Assembly: GCA_030280995.1 (NCBI GenBank)
Contig: JASXTE010000017.1
Location: 23,388,498-23,452,497 of the forward strand
Direction of reading: 5' to 3'
DNA from: Hemileia vastatrix
Lineage: Eukaryota; Basidiomycota; Pucciniomycetes; Pucciniales; Zaghouaniaceae
DNA: 64,000 bases
Part shown: positions 30,725 to 41,157 of the stretch, piece after piece
Numbering within the stretch: the stretch's first letter is position 1
Layout: every line of letters starts with the position of its first letter
Program-made: the position numbers and the translations under genes
Notes under the pieces: model-generated
The model's database searches: none
Told to the model about the DNA's origin: nothing
The model's input: only the letters and a program-made list of their open reading frames with translations

Positions 30725-31408
30725 GTGCCAGCTTGTTAATCATCTCCGTAACACTTTCACGACCAAAATATTCTAACGTTGATGTTAATCATTGAAAGTA
30801 AGGGGCTGGAAGAATATTGATTGGATAAGTTGATTTCAATAGCCCAGACCTCTCGGTTAAATAAGATATATGAAAGTTTTACAAAAAAAATAGGGCCAAA
30901 AAGGATACTCATAAAATTAAGCTGGGTCATTATAACATCCTAGGTAAAATATTTCTGGTGACTTTGCAAATAGCTCCCTCCCCCTTTCCCCCTCTGCTCT
31001 CAATTTGTTTTAACACATTCTTCCCAACACTCTCCTCCTCTTCCTCCTCTTCATCCTCCCCCACCCACCTTTTTTTAATTTGAAATCTAATAGTGTGCTA
31101 TCATAAATACATTATACAATGATATTATTCTTAAAAATAAAAAAACATCCATATTGTCGGCATTTTTTTTATTTTTTTAGTGTGTTGTTCATATTCCACC
31201 CTCATTAAAGTTTGGAAAAATGCTCCCTCAAGAAAACCATAAAACCCCATGATAACAGATTATAGTTAATGGTTTCGGGTGTTAAGTTAACAGGGGTGAT
31301 TGGTATGAATATTGATGTTTATTGATGATTAAACTTTAGATTGCAGTAAAACACCAGGATACAATTTGAGTAGACATGTGGCTCTTCAGATTGAGTAGAT
31401 TCTTATTA
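30725..31408. other. Downstream intergenic sequence
   Basis: AT-rich with a pyrimidine-rich stretch at about 30970-31070 (TCCTCCTCTTCCTCC). No gene or repeat recognised. Confidence 0.5.
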
Positions 31409-31623
31409 CACTACGCAATATAGAGGTGGAATTGCTAGCAAGTCCCCAACCTGAACTCAGACCAAACTCTACTTGAACACCCACCTAAAACTGTTCTGCT
31501 GAGTGGTGTTCATCCCTCATTGTATGGTTCCTTTGTCAATAGCTCAATGTGTGTTCAATCTGTGGTAAATTTGAGTTTAAGGCTGCGGACTTGCTAGCAA
31601 ATCCGCCCCCATATTGTGTGGTG
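31409..31623. mobile_element. CACTA-like MITE, copy M2-1
   Basis: 215 bp, starts CACTACGCAATATA and ends ATATTGTGTGGTG, flanked by the 3-bp duplication TTA (31406-31408 and 31624-31626). Near each end lies the palindromic core TTGCTAGCAA. The closest copy is 63489-63749, which carries a different TSD (TCT). CACTA termini plus 3-bp TSDs point to the CACTA/EnSpm group; no transposase inside. Confidence 0.8.
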
Positions 31624-31640
31624 TTATAATGAAAATTTAT

Positions 31641-31696
31641 ATCTATACCTCTATCTTTCTGTCTATCTTTCTATCTATCTTTTTATCTATCTATAC
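31641..31696. repeat. TCTA microsatellite
   Basis: Imperfect TATC/TCTA tetranucleotide run immediately after the MITE. Confidence 0.9.
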
Positions 31697-31801
31697 ATTG
31701 AAAATAATAATAAAGTTCTGCACACTATACATTCATCACTCATTGCCTTTTTACCATATTTTTCAGGCTTAATTTAAGTCCAGAGATTTGAATAACTTGA
31801 T

Positions 31802-32635
31802 TAGTCAGTTGTCTAGAAGATTTAAATGGTTCAGAATGAATCGAGTTGCTCAAATTCAATATAGTGGTCTTAGTGCTTTAATCTCACTTATTATAAATGG
31901 TTTACAGGTTACAGTTGGTAGAAAAATAGAAATAAAGATTTAAAAAAATATTTAAAAAACTTAAACAGTACTAATGAATATGTATTGTAATTGATTTTTA
32001 TATGTTTAAATTTGATGTAAAAGAATGTAGAATAATAGCCCAATAACCTCCTCCTTATATACCCATAAATCCATGGTGTTCACCCCTTGTTTTGCAGACC
32101 CATTACACTGATATTCCCAGGCATTACAACACTCTGAGGGGTCTCATCTCCTCATGGTGTCCAATTCAAGCAGTTTCACAGGCCTAGAAATTAAGGGACT
32201 TTCATGTCACAAAAGAAGAACCTTGTCACATGCCAAAATACAAGAATAACATGGAATAATCCATCAAAATATAGTAATAACCCAAAAACAGAATATTTGC
32301 ATTTTATTCTTTAAATAAACCTATAAAAATAAAATAAAAGAGCTAAAAATAACTTCAAAATAAGGGAGATAAAGAGTAGAAATTGAAACACTAATTATAA
32401 CAATTATCACCATTAAAATTTCAATTTAAAAATACCCAATATACTATTTAAACCCATTAAGAAACCAAAAGAGAATGCAAAATGTGGGTTAAATGAATGC
32501 AGAATCTTGGAAGGCACTTGCAAAGGTAAATTCTTGCCTATTTTGGTGCATTCAAGTAGTTCTAGTCATGATTTTGAATTGTAGCAATTTCTCTTGAGGT
32601 TAATTCAATTATTAGTGCAAATAACTTTTAAGACT
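31802..32635 (-). repeat. Very old family C LTR fragment
   Basis: Heavily decayed. The segment at 32050-32190 aligns with the family C LTR (plus-strand phrases ACCCATAAATCCA, TCCCAGGCATTACA, TCATCTCCTCATGGTGTCCA, TTCAAGCAGTTTCA). The ends are uncertain; a start near TAGTCAGTTGTCTAG is plausible. Confidence 0.55.
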
Positions 32636-32947
32636 TAATAGGGGGTGTCAGTTCTGGCAAATCCGCACTTACAAATCCGCACTTAAATTTGACCAAATCC
32701 GCACTTAAATAAGTGCGGATTTCCAAAACACACTATCCCCAATACTGGTGGATTTCAAAATGAAATAAGTCACTTATTTCACTCAAATCCGCACTTTCTC
32801 AACCAAAAGTGCTGATTTCACCATCAAGTCCCATTTCACTTATTTGTCAGCATCATCCCATTCATACGCAGCACTCCGCAGCATAACACTTCATAACTCA
32901 AAACATCGTACATCACTTACATCTTCATATCATATCATATAAGAGTT

Positions 32948-33574
32948 ATGCCTTCCTCACTTTCAAATCGTGATAAATTACATAAAGCAATGACTTTCAT
33001 GGCTCTTGAACTGCTCTTGGACTCTGATTGCGATTCTGATTCTGATCTAGAAGAAGATTTTGTCTTTTTATCAAAAATGGCCACGAAACATTACCTTCTT
33101 CCCAGAAAGCCTCAAGTACTTCATACCCCCAAGTACACCATCCAAACACTTCTTAAGCTATCTGCACCCAGTTTTAGAGAGCTGTTCAGGACTTCTCAGG
33201 AATGTTTCCTTAAATTGCTTGAGCTTATTCAGGATCATCCCATATTTCACAATAATTCTCAAAAAGAACAACAACATCCTTCAATTCAATTGACCATCAC
33301 ACTATGTCATTTGGGTTCAAATGGTAATGGAGCTGCTTTGAAACGTTTAGAAAATGTCTTTGATTTAGGGTATGGTTCAATTAACACTTATACCAAACAA
33401 TGTATCACTGCCATCAACTCCTTGTAATCTCAACTTCTCACTTGGCCAACAAAAGAAGAGCAACTTGAATCATCTCAGGTTATGCAAGCAGAGTGCTTCC
33501 CAGGATGTATTGGTTTTGTTGATGGTACTGCTATTCCTTTGAGCCAGAAACCTGCTCAAGGTGGAAACAATTAA
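32948..33574 (+). pseudogene. PIF/Harbinger-like transposase, N-terminal two thirds (TE1)
   Basis: Starts MPSSLSNRDKLHKAMTFMAL. The acidic N-terminus (DSDCDSDSDLEEDF) and SFRELFRTSQECFLKLLEL match TE2. The catalytic first D is in CFPGCIGFVDGTAIPLSQK. TAA at 33425-33427 replaces the codon after INSL, and the frame stops at GGNN (33572), so the second D and the E are absent. Better preserved than TE2 in its first 160 residues. The region after it (33575-34082) has two copies of a 45-bp phrase with GCAATAC...CCTGCATTTTATTGAAG (about 33645 and 33735). Confidence 0.85.
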
Positions 33575-34082
33575 TTTCACATTCTCGTCAAAAACTTTCA
33601 CCAAAATATTTACAAGTCAAAAAAATTCTATATCTGTTTTAAAAAATTGGCAATACTTTCCCCTGCATTTTATTGAAGCAAGGGGTTGATATCACCAAAA
33701 TTTTTCTAAGTCATCAATTTCGCATGTCAGATTTGAAAATTTGGCAATACCCCCCCCTGCATTTTATTGAAGTAAGTGGTGGAAGTCATCTAAATTTAAT
33801 ATAATTACGTAAATTATTAAATAAATATCTAATATATATCAATTTCCCTAGTTTAAAGTAATGACAATCCCTTAAGCCAAAATGCAGATCAAATCTAGAA
33901 ACAAAAGTTTGGGACTTTCCACAGGTATAGGCTAGAGGAACCCCATGAAACAAATAAATGTTATCATGATTACCATTTATACAACACAAGGTCGTGGGCC
34001 CATTACTTTAGTTGAGGAAATTGATACATAAAAAATATTTATTAAAAATTTACAAAAAAATATAAAATTTTTGATGACAACT
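33575..34082. other. Spacer between transposase and oxygenase relics
   Basis: Contains the duplicated 45-bp phrase and a minus-strand stretch (33786-33989) open for 67 codons with no family recognised. Possibly the end of the oxygenase transcript. Confidence 0.5.
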
Positions 34083-34739
34083 CTAATCCCCATACTTTTT
34101 GGATCTAAATAAAGTTTTTTTAAATCGATTAACTTTACCTTCTTTCATTACCTTATTGATTCTTTGAATCAACTTATGACTGATTTGAAATGAGCAACCA
34201 AAATGTGTTAAATCTTGACAGGATTCCAAACCAGGAGGAGCTTTGGTCGTTTGATGATTATCCTTAGAAGAATTCCAAATAGTTTCGATGATACCATTTC
34301 CCAAACCAAAATCAATGATGCACCGGTGGTCTGGAAAATATAAACCATGTCATTTGATTTTAGCTGGAGATGGTATTGGTTGGCCAGTAATCGGTTTGAT
34401 ATATGAGAATATACCAAAAGTAAGAAAATTGGTGTCCTTGGTATCGGTGTGAATTTTATTGTGAAATCCAGAATGAGTGATAATAACATTAGAAAATAAA
34501 AGATATTTGTGGCTGATATCTTCCCATTCGGAGTCACACCAATTCGGTATTCCTACTTTGGTTGCAGGTTCATGATTTTTTTCAAATGCTTTATTACAGT
34601 GCTTTTTGAGTCAAAGAGCAAGAAAAGAGTTAAAGGAAGGTAGAGTGTCCCATAAGCAAAAATCTTCATCTTTTTGAGCTTTAGTGATATTCTTGAGCAA
34701 CGGATACATGCCTAGATAATAATCATATAAGAGTTTCAG
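34083..34739 (-). pseudogene. TET/JBP-like 2-oxoglutarate/Fe(II) dioxygenase (broken)
   Basis: One continuous minus-strand frame of about 218 codons with only two internal stops (both TGA, likely from CGA). The catalytic region reads ITHSGFHNKIHTDTKD with the iron-binding HxD at 34443-34451, then TGQPIPSP, the family-typical IIDFGLGNGIIETIWNSS, a distal histidine in DNHQTTKAPP (34254-34256) and FGCSFQISHKLIQRI. From memory of the family an arginine is expected just before the GxSxQ-like motif; here it is His (LTHFGCSFQ), which a CpG transition could explain. TET/JBP enzymes oxidise 5-methylcytosine or thymine in DNA and are expanded and transposon-linked in basidiomycetes (usually KDZ elements). 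N-terminal exons not identified. Confidence 0.75.
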
Positions 34740-35169
34740 GATCCTTATCCTCTAAATATGCAATATAAAAATGTGAAATAAGACAAGTGAAATTTGGAAA
34801 AAAGGCTCAACTTCAAAGGTCAAAATCTCAGCAACCACTGAACCTAATTCAAACCTGTTTGTGGGAAATAAAAGATATTCTTTAGTAGAATCTTCAGTTA
34901 AAGGACATATGATTTAAATAAACCTAACCCTAATTTTTTACATAAAAAAATGAAATAAAAATTTAAATTGGGAAAAAAAAGGCTCAACTTTAACAGTCAA
35001 TATCTCAGCAACCACTGAATCAAATTCAAATCTGTTTGTGGGAAATGAAAGGTAGCCTTCAGGAGAATCTTCAGTAAAAAGAACATTAGATTCGAATAAA
35101 CCTAACCCTAATTCCGAGTCTGATTTTCAAAATTTTACAAAAACTTGAAAAGTGGTAATGAAGATGAGA
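34740..35169. repeat. Directly repeated unit upstream of the oxygenase
   Basis: A unit of about 135 bp (phrases GGCTCAACTT, ATCTCAGCAACCACTGAA, CTGTTTGTGGGAAAT) occurs at about 34806-34940 and 34981-35115. It lies 5' of the oxygenase on its strand. No protein recognised. Confidence 0.75.
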
Positions 35170-36031
35170 TCAAAAGGAGTTTTATAAGTTCACTGTTATC
35201 CAGATAAGAGTCATACATATATTTAAGTATGAACTTTTCATAAATGGAATGAGATATCATATAGGCATGAAAAAAAGGAGATGAAACTTACCTTGATTGA
35301 AAAGTAGGAAAAATAGAGTGAGAAAGATTGATGTTGGAATTGTGGGGAAATTGAATATGGAGTAAGTGAAATGCATAAAGAATGTGCAATGTATGTGTTT
35401 CAATGAAATGGAGCCAAAAAATAGTGAAATAAGGGAAAGGGGGGATAATGACCATGCCAAGGAGGGATGAAGAGTAGGGTGATGGAGCTAACAAAGAAAG
35501 TAAAGAGGGAGAGAAAAAAAAGGTTAATTATACCATTGAAATCCAAAATAACTACTTACAAAAAAAATTTAGATAAAAAAAATAAAATAAACAGAAAAAA
35601 ACAAAAAAAATTATAATTAGTAATCAAAAAATCAAAAAAAAAGAATAAAGTGACTTACCTGGAGAGATGAGATGACAAAATGAATGAAACCAAATTGTTT
35701 GAGGGATGTTGGAGGAGAATAGGAAAAGGATATGAGGGATGAATGAAAAAAAAATCACTGACAAAATATGCAATTTCAGAAAATATGCGATTTCATGTTG
35801 AGCTGGTGAAAGAAAACCAATGAGCCATCCAAAAAAAAAATTTTCACCGTAAATTCCAAAAAAAATGAATATGCAACAAACCAAAATACCAACCCAAGTG
35901 AATGAAGTACACAAAGAGGACATTTGGAGAGTACAAAATGGTATAGGAAAGAAAGGGATGATGTGGCCAACATGTGGTTTTGAAAAAAAAAATCACAAAA
36001 AAAGTGCTGATTTGAGGTCAGAACTGACACC
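35170..36031 (-). repeat. 'S' segment copy S1
   Basis: Shared with 26161-26867 and 63000-63960. On the minus strand it starts with a TIR-like GGGTGTCAGTTCTGACC at 36031 and contains two donor-like sites (CAG-GTAAGT at 35653-35658 and AAG-GTAAGT at 35286-35291) in T-rich sequence. It leads into the oxygenase on the same strand, so it may hold 5' exons or the promoter of that gene. The frames over it are composition-driven. Confidence 0.65.
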
Positions 36032-36372
36032 CATAGAAAAAAGATTAAGAAGTAGAAGAAATAAGTAAAAAAGAATGTAAACATGCCTGGTCTAAATATT
36101 GAAAATGTCAGGAATGGGTGTGTGCCGAGGATTGATGGGTAGGTAGCGAGGAAGGTCAGTATGTCACATGTGACAGGGATGTTTTGTGGCCAAAATGTGG
36201 TTGTGAAAAAAAACGGGAAAAAAGTGCTGATTTGAGGTCATAACTGACACCCTTTTTTGAAATAAGTGACTTTTTTGCAAAATTTAAGTGCTGATTTGTA
36301 AGTGCTGATTTGGTTTGAAATCCGCACTTAAGTTAAGTGCGGATTTGCCAGAACTGACACCCCCTAATATTA

Positions 36373-36569
36373 GTTGGTATAAAAGTTAGAAATCTTCCAT
36401 TTCAAAATACATCTTTTTTCCACCAAATCAACCATGATTATTTTGTAAGGTATGCCATCTTGTGCCCCAAAAACATCTTTTTAATGAGAATTAATTTCAT
36501 GCTTGTGGCTTCCTTTTTGTGCTGTGAAATATCTTTTAAATAATTACAAATTTCTAGGTTGATACCCCT
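36373..36569. mobile_element. Short TIR MITE, copy 1
   Basis: 197 bp, left end GTTGGTATAAAAGTTAGAAA and right end TTTCTAGGTTGATACCCCT, flanked by TATTA on both sides (36368-36372, 36570-36574). Sister copy at 62008-62205. Non-coding. Confidence 0.75.
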
Positions 36570-36574
36570 TATTA

Positions 36575-37924
36575 GTGATAAGAGAAAATTAGGTTAGGGC
36601 AAAATAATGCCCACATGTATATAGTTTAGTTTATGTACTGGATGGGTATCCATAAATTCCAGATACAAGAACAACAAGACTGACCAGGTCCACTTTAGTT
36701 TATGGAATTGTAGGTTAGTAAAGAAATTTAATACATTCTGGATACTGTCAGACAGAGAAACTTATGTAAAAGTAAACAATCCCAAGTAAGCAGCTGAAGT
36801 GAGTGCAAGGGAACACAAGTAATAGATACCTTATGGAAAAGGAATTAATCCCAAGTAAGAAGCTGAAACAAGCTCAAAAGTACACAAGTAATAAATACCT
36901 GCAGATGTAGTTGGTCAACTTATATTTTATAGAGAGTAGAGAATAAAACAACTAGAGTAAAGAGAATAGACCAGTACCTTATGGAAAAGCAAAAAATCCC
37001 AAGTAAGCAGCTGAAATGAGCTCAAGGGAACACAAGTAACAGATACCTAAATGCCATAGGGGTTAAGAATAGATTAAAAGTAGGACTAAAGATGTGAAAA
37101 AGAGTATATGTGTAGACATACCTGCAGAAGTAGTTAGTTAAATGAGGAAAAATTGTAGGAATGTGATCATATTTATCCTCAGTAAGGTCAGCTTCTTCTA
37201 CATGTAGAATTGTGCAACAGTATGACTAAGATTTAATATATTCTGTAATCAACTGAGAGTGAAGAAGTTATTCTGAAAGCTATAGTAAGTAAAGGAGTTG
37301 TATTAGATATAGTTATGAGGAATGTAAAGGCAGATTAACTTACACAATGATTGCTAATAGAGGTGTTGATACACCAGACATGAAGTGGGAAAAGAGAAAT
37401 TCATAACATTTCTCACAGATACAAGACCAACAAAAATGACCTGGTCCATTTTTTGGTACAGAATCATAGGTAATGGGAATTTATTTGTGCTGCTGAAAAC
37501 AAAAAAAAAACTTCCATCTAAGAAGTCTTTCAACATCTAAGGTGAAAAATTTGTCACATAATTCACATCTAAGAATTCACCCTCACAATCTTCACACCAT
37601 TCATCTCCACAATCATAATTACCAAAATCAGAATCATCACTTCCACAGTCACCACAATCTTCTTTGAAGGAATTCCAAAACTTCATTTCCTTGCTGAAAA
37701 AAATGGAAGAAACATCATCATCAAACACAGGTAAAGTTTGAGATCAACCTGCTTGAGACTTACTAATACATTATCAAGGCATTGATGATTTTCTACAAGG
37801 AAAAAACTACTGAAAGTATAAAGATTACATATGTTGCCATGCAGAGAAAGGAACAATTCTTTACTCAAGTGGTGATAACTTCATACATTGGAAAAGGGAT
37901 TTTTTGTCAGTCCTTAAAACCTAC
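36575..37924. repeat. Region with three 69-bp direct repeats and Cys-rich minus-strand stretches
   Basis: A 69-bp unit (AATCCCAAGTAAGCAGCTGA and following) recurs at about 36779, 36848 and 37006. Minus strand 37728-37537 reads EDCGDCGSDDSDFGNYDC and EWCEDCEGEF. Further on, another frame has GPGHFCWSCICEKCYEF (about 37380-37440), with a diverged copy GPGQSCCSCIW near 36670. A T10-GTTTTCAG acceptor-like site lies near 37495. This could be exons of a CxxC zinc-binding protein, possibly a transposase accessory domain, but I recognise no family. Confidence 0.4.
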
Positions 37925-37927
37925 CTA

Positions 37928-38120
37928 CACTATAGCACATGTTTTTTTGCCATGGGGTGCAAAAATTACACAACAGTTGTGAAAAAGTTAAAAAACAATT
38001 GTTTTTTGCACTTAAAACCCACCTAAGACCTTTAAGTGCCAAAAATAATTTTTAATCAACTGTTGCGTAATTTCTTCACCATTTTTGCACCCAAAAACAT
38101 GAAAAACATATATTGCAGTG
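37928..38120. mobile_element. CACTA-like MITE M3
   Basis: 193 bp foldback, starts CACTATAGCACATG and ends ATATATTGCAGTG, flanked by CTA on both sides (37925-37927, 38121-38123). Long imperfect inverted repeat with GGGTGCAAAAAT and CAACAGTTG arms. Lies just upstream of the Copia gag ATG. Non-coding. Confidence 0.65.
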
Positions 38121-38221
38121 CTACAATATCCTAACTATCTTTTCTCAGAAAAATCTATGACTAATTTCCATTTCAATGTTAAAAAAATAGCACATGTGAC
38201 ACTTTATGGATCAGTGGAAAA

Positions 38222-39398
38222 TGGCAGCCTAAATATCCTTAGGACTGAGTATTTCTTATGCTTAAAATAAGATAAGCTTAAGTAGATTAAGCTTATATCT
38301 TAAAAATAAGGTTAAAATAATAATATATATTATTTTATTATATATATATATAATTATTATTTTATTATATAACTTATAATAGTTTAAATAGCTTATCCAT
38401 GGCCTAATAATATTTATTAAGGTGTTAATGGAGTCATAATATACTTATCTTAAGTGATATGAAGTAATTATTGACATAAATAAGCTTATATGTATACATA
38501 AATCTCATATTCAGTGAAATATGCAGTATCTTATCTATATTTAGGTATATAAGTGGGTTTTAGCCCCTTAATAGCCTATAAACTTTGTTTTTCTGCTTAT
38601 TTTAGGTCATATGGACGAAATCAGTGGACTCACAATGCCTACAGAAGCATAGACACCTATATCAGGCGCATACACCCAGTTTGGACAACTAAAATTACTT
38701 CCTTGGATGGTTATTCACGGATTTATGGGCTGGAAGGATGTTTCTAGGTTAATGTGGATGCTTGGGGATGTTATTGGGTGCTTGGAAATTTTATTTGTTT
38801 CCTTTATATGCTTTTAGTTTCATTAAATCTCTTTTTGATTGTTTATTTTACCTGTTTCTTTATGGTATCCGCTTTTATCTGGGTTTTCTATTTATGGTAT
38901 GGATCAGTGTTATTATTAATAGTGATGGAGGGTCCTTAATGGAGGCCTGGGTGTTGAAACTGCTTGAAGTGGACGCCATGGGGAGGTGATGGGCCCTCAC
39001 AGTGCTGTAATTGCCGGGGATAGCAGTGACATCATCTGGATTGAAGGTCTGTGCACTCCAGTGGATTTGGGTATAAGTAAGGAGGGATTTTGACGGTTCT
39101 TTATCATCATTCAATTACTACAACTCCAACAAACACTATTATACAATTATTAACCTTTAGAAATATATTATAAAGCCACTATAAATTGATTTTATCTTTA
39201 TATAAGCTATAACTATATTTTATTCATCTATTTTCCACCACTAGCACGCATTTAAATCCAAGTATTGCAAGTTTGATTTGAGTATAACTATTTTATTAGT
39301 CTTCCCCTGAAGTTTAATCACTAAATAATTTATCAATAAGTAGTAGGACCATAAATAAATACTATTATATCATACTTATATACTAGACTATACTGACA
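38222..39398 (+). repeat. 5' LTR of C2
   Basis: Starts TGGCAGCC (TGTCAGCC in others) and ends CTGACA. The LTR frame is interrupted by TAG near 38745. Confidence 0.95.
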
Positions 39399-39908
39399 AT
39401 TGGGGGTCTTTCCTTATATTTTACTTATTATTTAGTATAAGCCTTGGGACATGAATTTTACCTTATTACAGCTCAAAATAACCAAATATTTGGGTCTTCT
39501 GCATATTATTGGGTCATAATAACTCATTGATTGCAGAAAAGAACCCTTAAAATAATTGTACTAATTTTTTATCATAAAAATTAGATATTTACAGTAGTAA
39601 CTGTACCCAATATAAACCCAATTTCACTTGGTATTTGGACACCAATATAACACCCAATTAAATTGGTATTTGGTTAAAGGTTGGTAAGCTACTTATTCAC
39701 CCTTATAGAGGTCTAGTTAAACTTATTATTATATTTTTAACAGATTTTTTAGAATTTTTCTTACATTTTATTTAAATAAGTAAAGTTATAAATTCAGGGT
39801 AAGCTCCATTGCTTTTTTATTAGTAATATAATTGCTAATATCTTTTGTCTACTAATTCCATAGAGTTTTTTCCTTTTGTCGACGTAAAATATTATCATTC
39901 ATAACAAT
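39399..39908 (+). other. Leader of C2 with PBS candidate
   Basis: TGGGGGTCTTTCC at 39401-39413 is the PBS candidate shared with C1. The remaining leader is AT-rich and non-coding. Confidence 0.7.
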
Positions 39909-40308
39909 ATGAGTGCTCCCCAGGACAGTGTAAGTGAAAAGCCTGCTTATAATACCGGGTCTAAAGCTAACAAAAACTTTCCAGGACATCACCATGGAGG
40001 GCCAACAGTACCCCCAGGCAGAAAGCATGAGTATAGAGAAAAGGGCACCCTCTTAAAAAAGATAACTATAAAAAAGACCTCTCCTTCTCTTCAGGATCAA
40101 CTGTCCCACCTGGCCAAACAGGTTCTGAAGTTGGAGGAATCAAAATCACTCATGTTTAAAGAGGTAGAGCAGTTGTAAAACAATTGCAAGGTAGGGTTTC
40201 AGCAGATGAATCAGGAATTGGCAGAATTAAAGGGAGGCCAGCCCAGTCATTCAAATCAGATACCCCCTATCCATGGCGGGTCAACTCACTCCCAGGAGAA
40301 AATCCTGG

Positions 40309-40313
40309 TAGAC
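40309..40313 (+). other. Target site duplication TAGAC, left side of B1
   Basis: TAGAC before B1 and TAGAA at 49936-49940 after it. C1 carries the empty site (TAGACAAATGG on its strand), so the right copy mutated C to A. Confidence 0.9.
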
Positions 40314-41085
40314 TGTCACGCACCACATGACACTCGAGGCAAAAGCAGTTCATTAAATCAATAATATCGAGTCCTAAATCTGTACTCGTAGCGCAGAAAG
40401 TAATTCTCCATAGCAACTGCGATTCCCCTTTGTGTACTTACTATTTAACTGCGCTAGCCTAAACTCTAAATCTAAATTAGTCAATCTCCCAATAGGGTGC
40501 CTTAGTCTCATTTTCAATAAGCGATGCACAGCGCTAGGATCAACGTAATAGTACAGTAGTAGTTTTCAATAAAAGTTTTGTTAATTAATAAAAAGGGGTA
40601 AATTGAGCATGGACGGATATTTAGCGAAGAGGGTCTAAGTGTATGTTAGTAATGGTCAATGGTATGAGAATGGTGCAATGAGAGGGAGGTCAATGCGAGG
40701 AGGAATAAAGGATATAAAAGGGTTGGGTATTTGGTTCGATATTCTTAGAATTAAATTATAAAACGTATTTACATTTAATAGTGTTAAAATCTTTAAGTTA
40801 AATCATTGTTATTGTATCCTTCTTTTATTTTCTCAATAAATCATTTCTAAATCCTAAACCTTTGATTATTGAGTTTCCAACCCTTTGTGAGATCTTAATA
40901 ATTCCTATTACCTTTGAAACTATCTTATAATTCTTCTCGAACATACCTCAAACCTGTAGCTCTTACTTCAAGTGACCTTTGAATCATTTCCTCGAATCAT
41001 TCCTCTGTGCTTCGAAGAAGTTTCTAAATCCCTCATCTCACTTTCAGGAACATCCTCGACCTTGTGCATAGGTCGTCCGGTGACA
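40314..41085 (+). repeat. 5' LTR of B1
   Basis: 772 bp, TGTCACGCACC...GGTGACA. Promoter elements: TATAAAAG at 40713-40720, with the inferred transcript start at about 40747, 34 bp downstream. Confidence 0.95.
40713..40760 (+). promoter_or_regulatory. TATA box and self-primer at the inferred transcript start of B1
   Basis: TATAAAAG (40713-40720), then AGAATTAAATTATA at 40747-40760. The second sequence is perfectly complementary to 41087-41100 just after the LTR. In Tf1/sushi-type elements the first bases of the mRNA fold onto the PBS and prime cDNA synthesis; the spacing here fits that model. Conserved in the LTRs at 17499 and 49163. Confidence 0.75.
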
Positions 41086-41086
41086 G

Positions 41087-41100
41087 TATAATTTAATTCT
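41087..41100 (+). promoter_or_regulatory. Self-priming type primer binding site of B1
   Basis: TATAATTTAATTCT, one base after the LTR end; 14 of 14 bases pair with the proposed 5' end of the transcript (40747-40760). No TGG start as expected of a tRNA-type PBS. Confidence 0.75.
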
Positions 41101-41157
41101 CCGTAGTTCTCATTCTTTGCACTACTACGTCCTTTTAGGTGTTTTTAAAGTTTTAAA

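Larger units (their letters stand above)
32641..36364. mobile_element. TIR element TE1 carrying Harbinger-type transposase and TET/JBP relics
   Basis: Ends are inverted: GGGGGTGTCAGTTCTGGC at 32641 and its complement ending at 36364, flanked by TAATA on both sides (32636-32640, 36365-36369). Inside each end are tandem AAATCCGCACTTA repeats. Left half: plus-strand transposase fragment. Right half: minus-strand TET/JBP-like oxygenase and the S1 segment. Two further inward terminus-like sequences (GGGTGTCAGTT..., minus strand, ending at about 36031 and 36256) hint at nesting or end duplication. TE1 may be one element with convergent genes or a fusion of two inverted copies. Confidence 0.75.

Noticed and set aside
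31641..31696. Possible CRISPR-like regular repeat
   Set aside because: A plain tetranucleotide microsatellite with no spacers.
35624..36084. Hydrophobic minus-strand frames of about 100 codons
   Set aside because: Phe/Leu-rich readings of T-rich S sequence; not conserved as protein between S1, S2 and S3.
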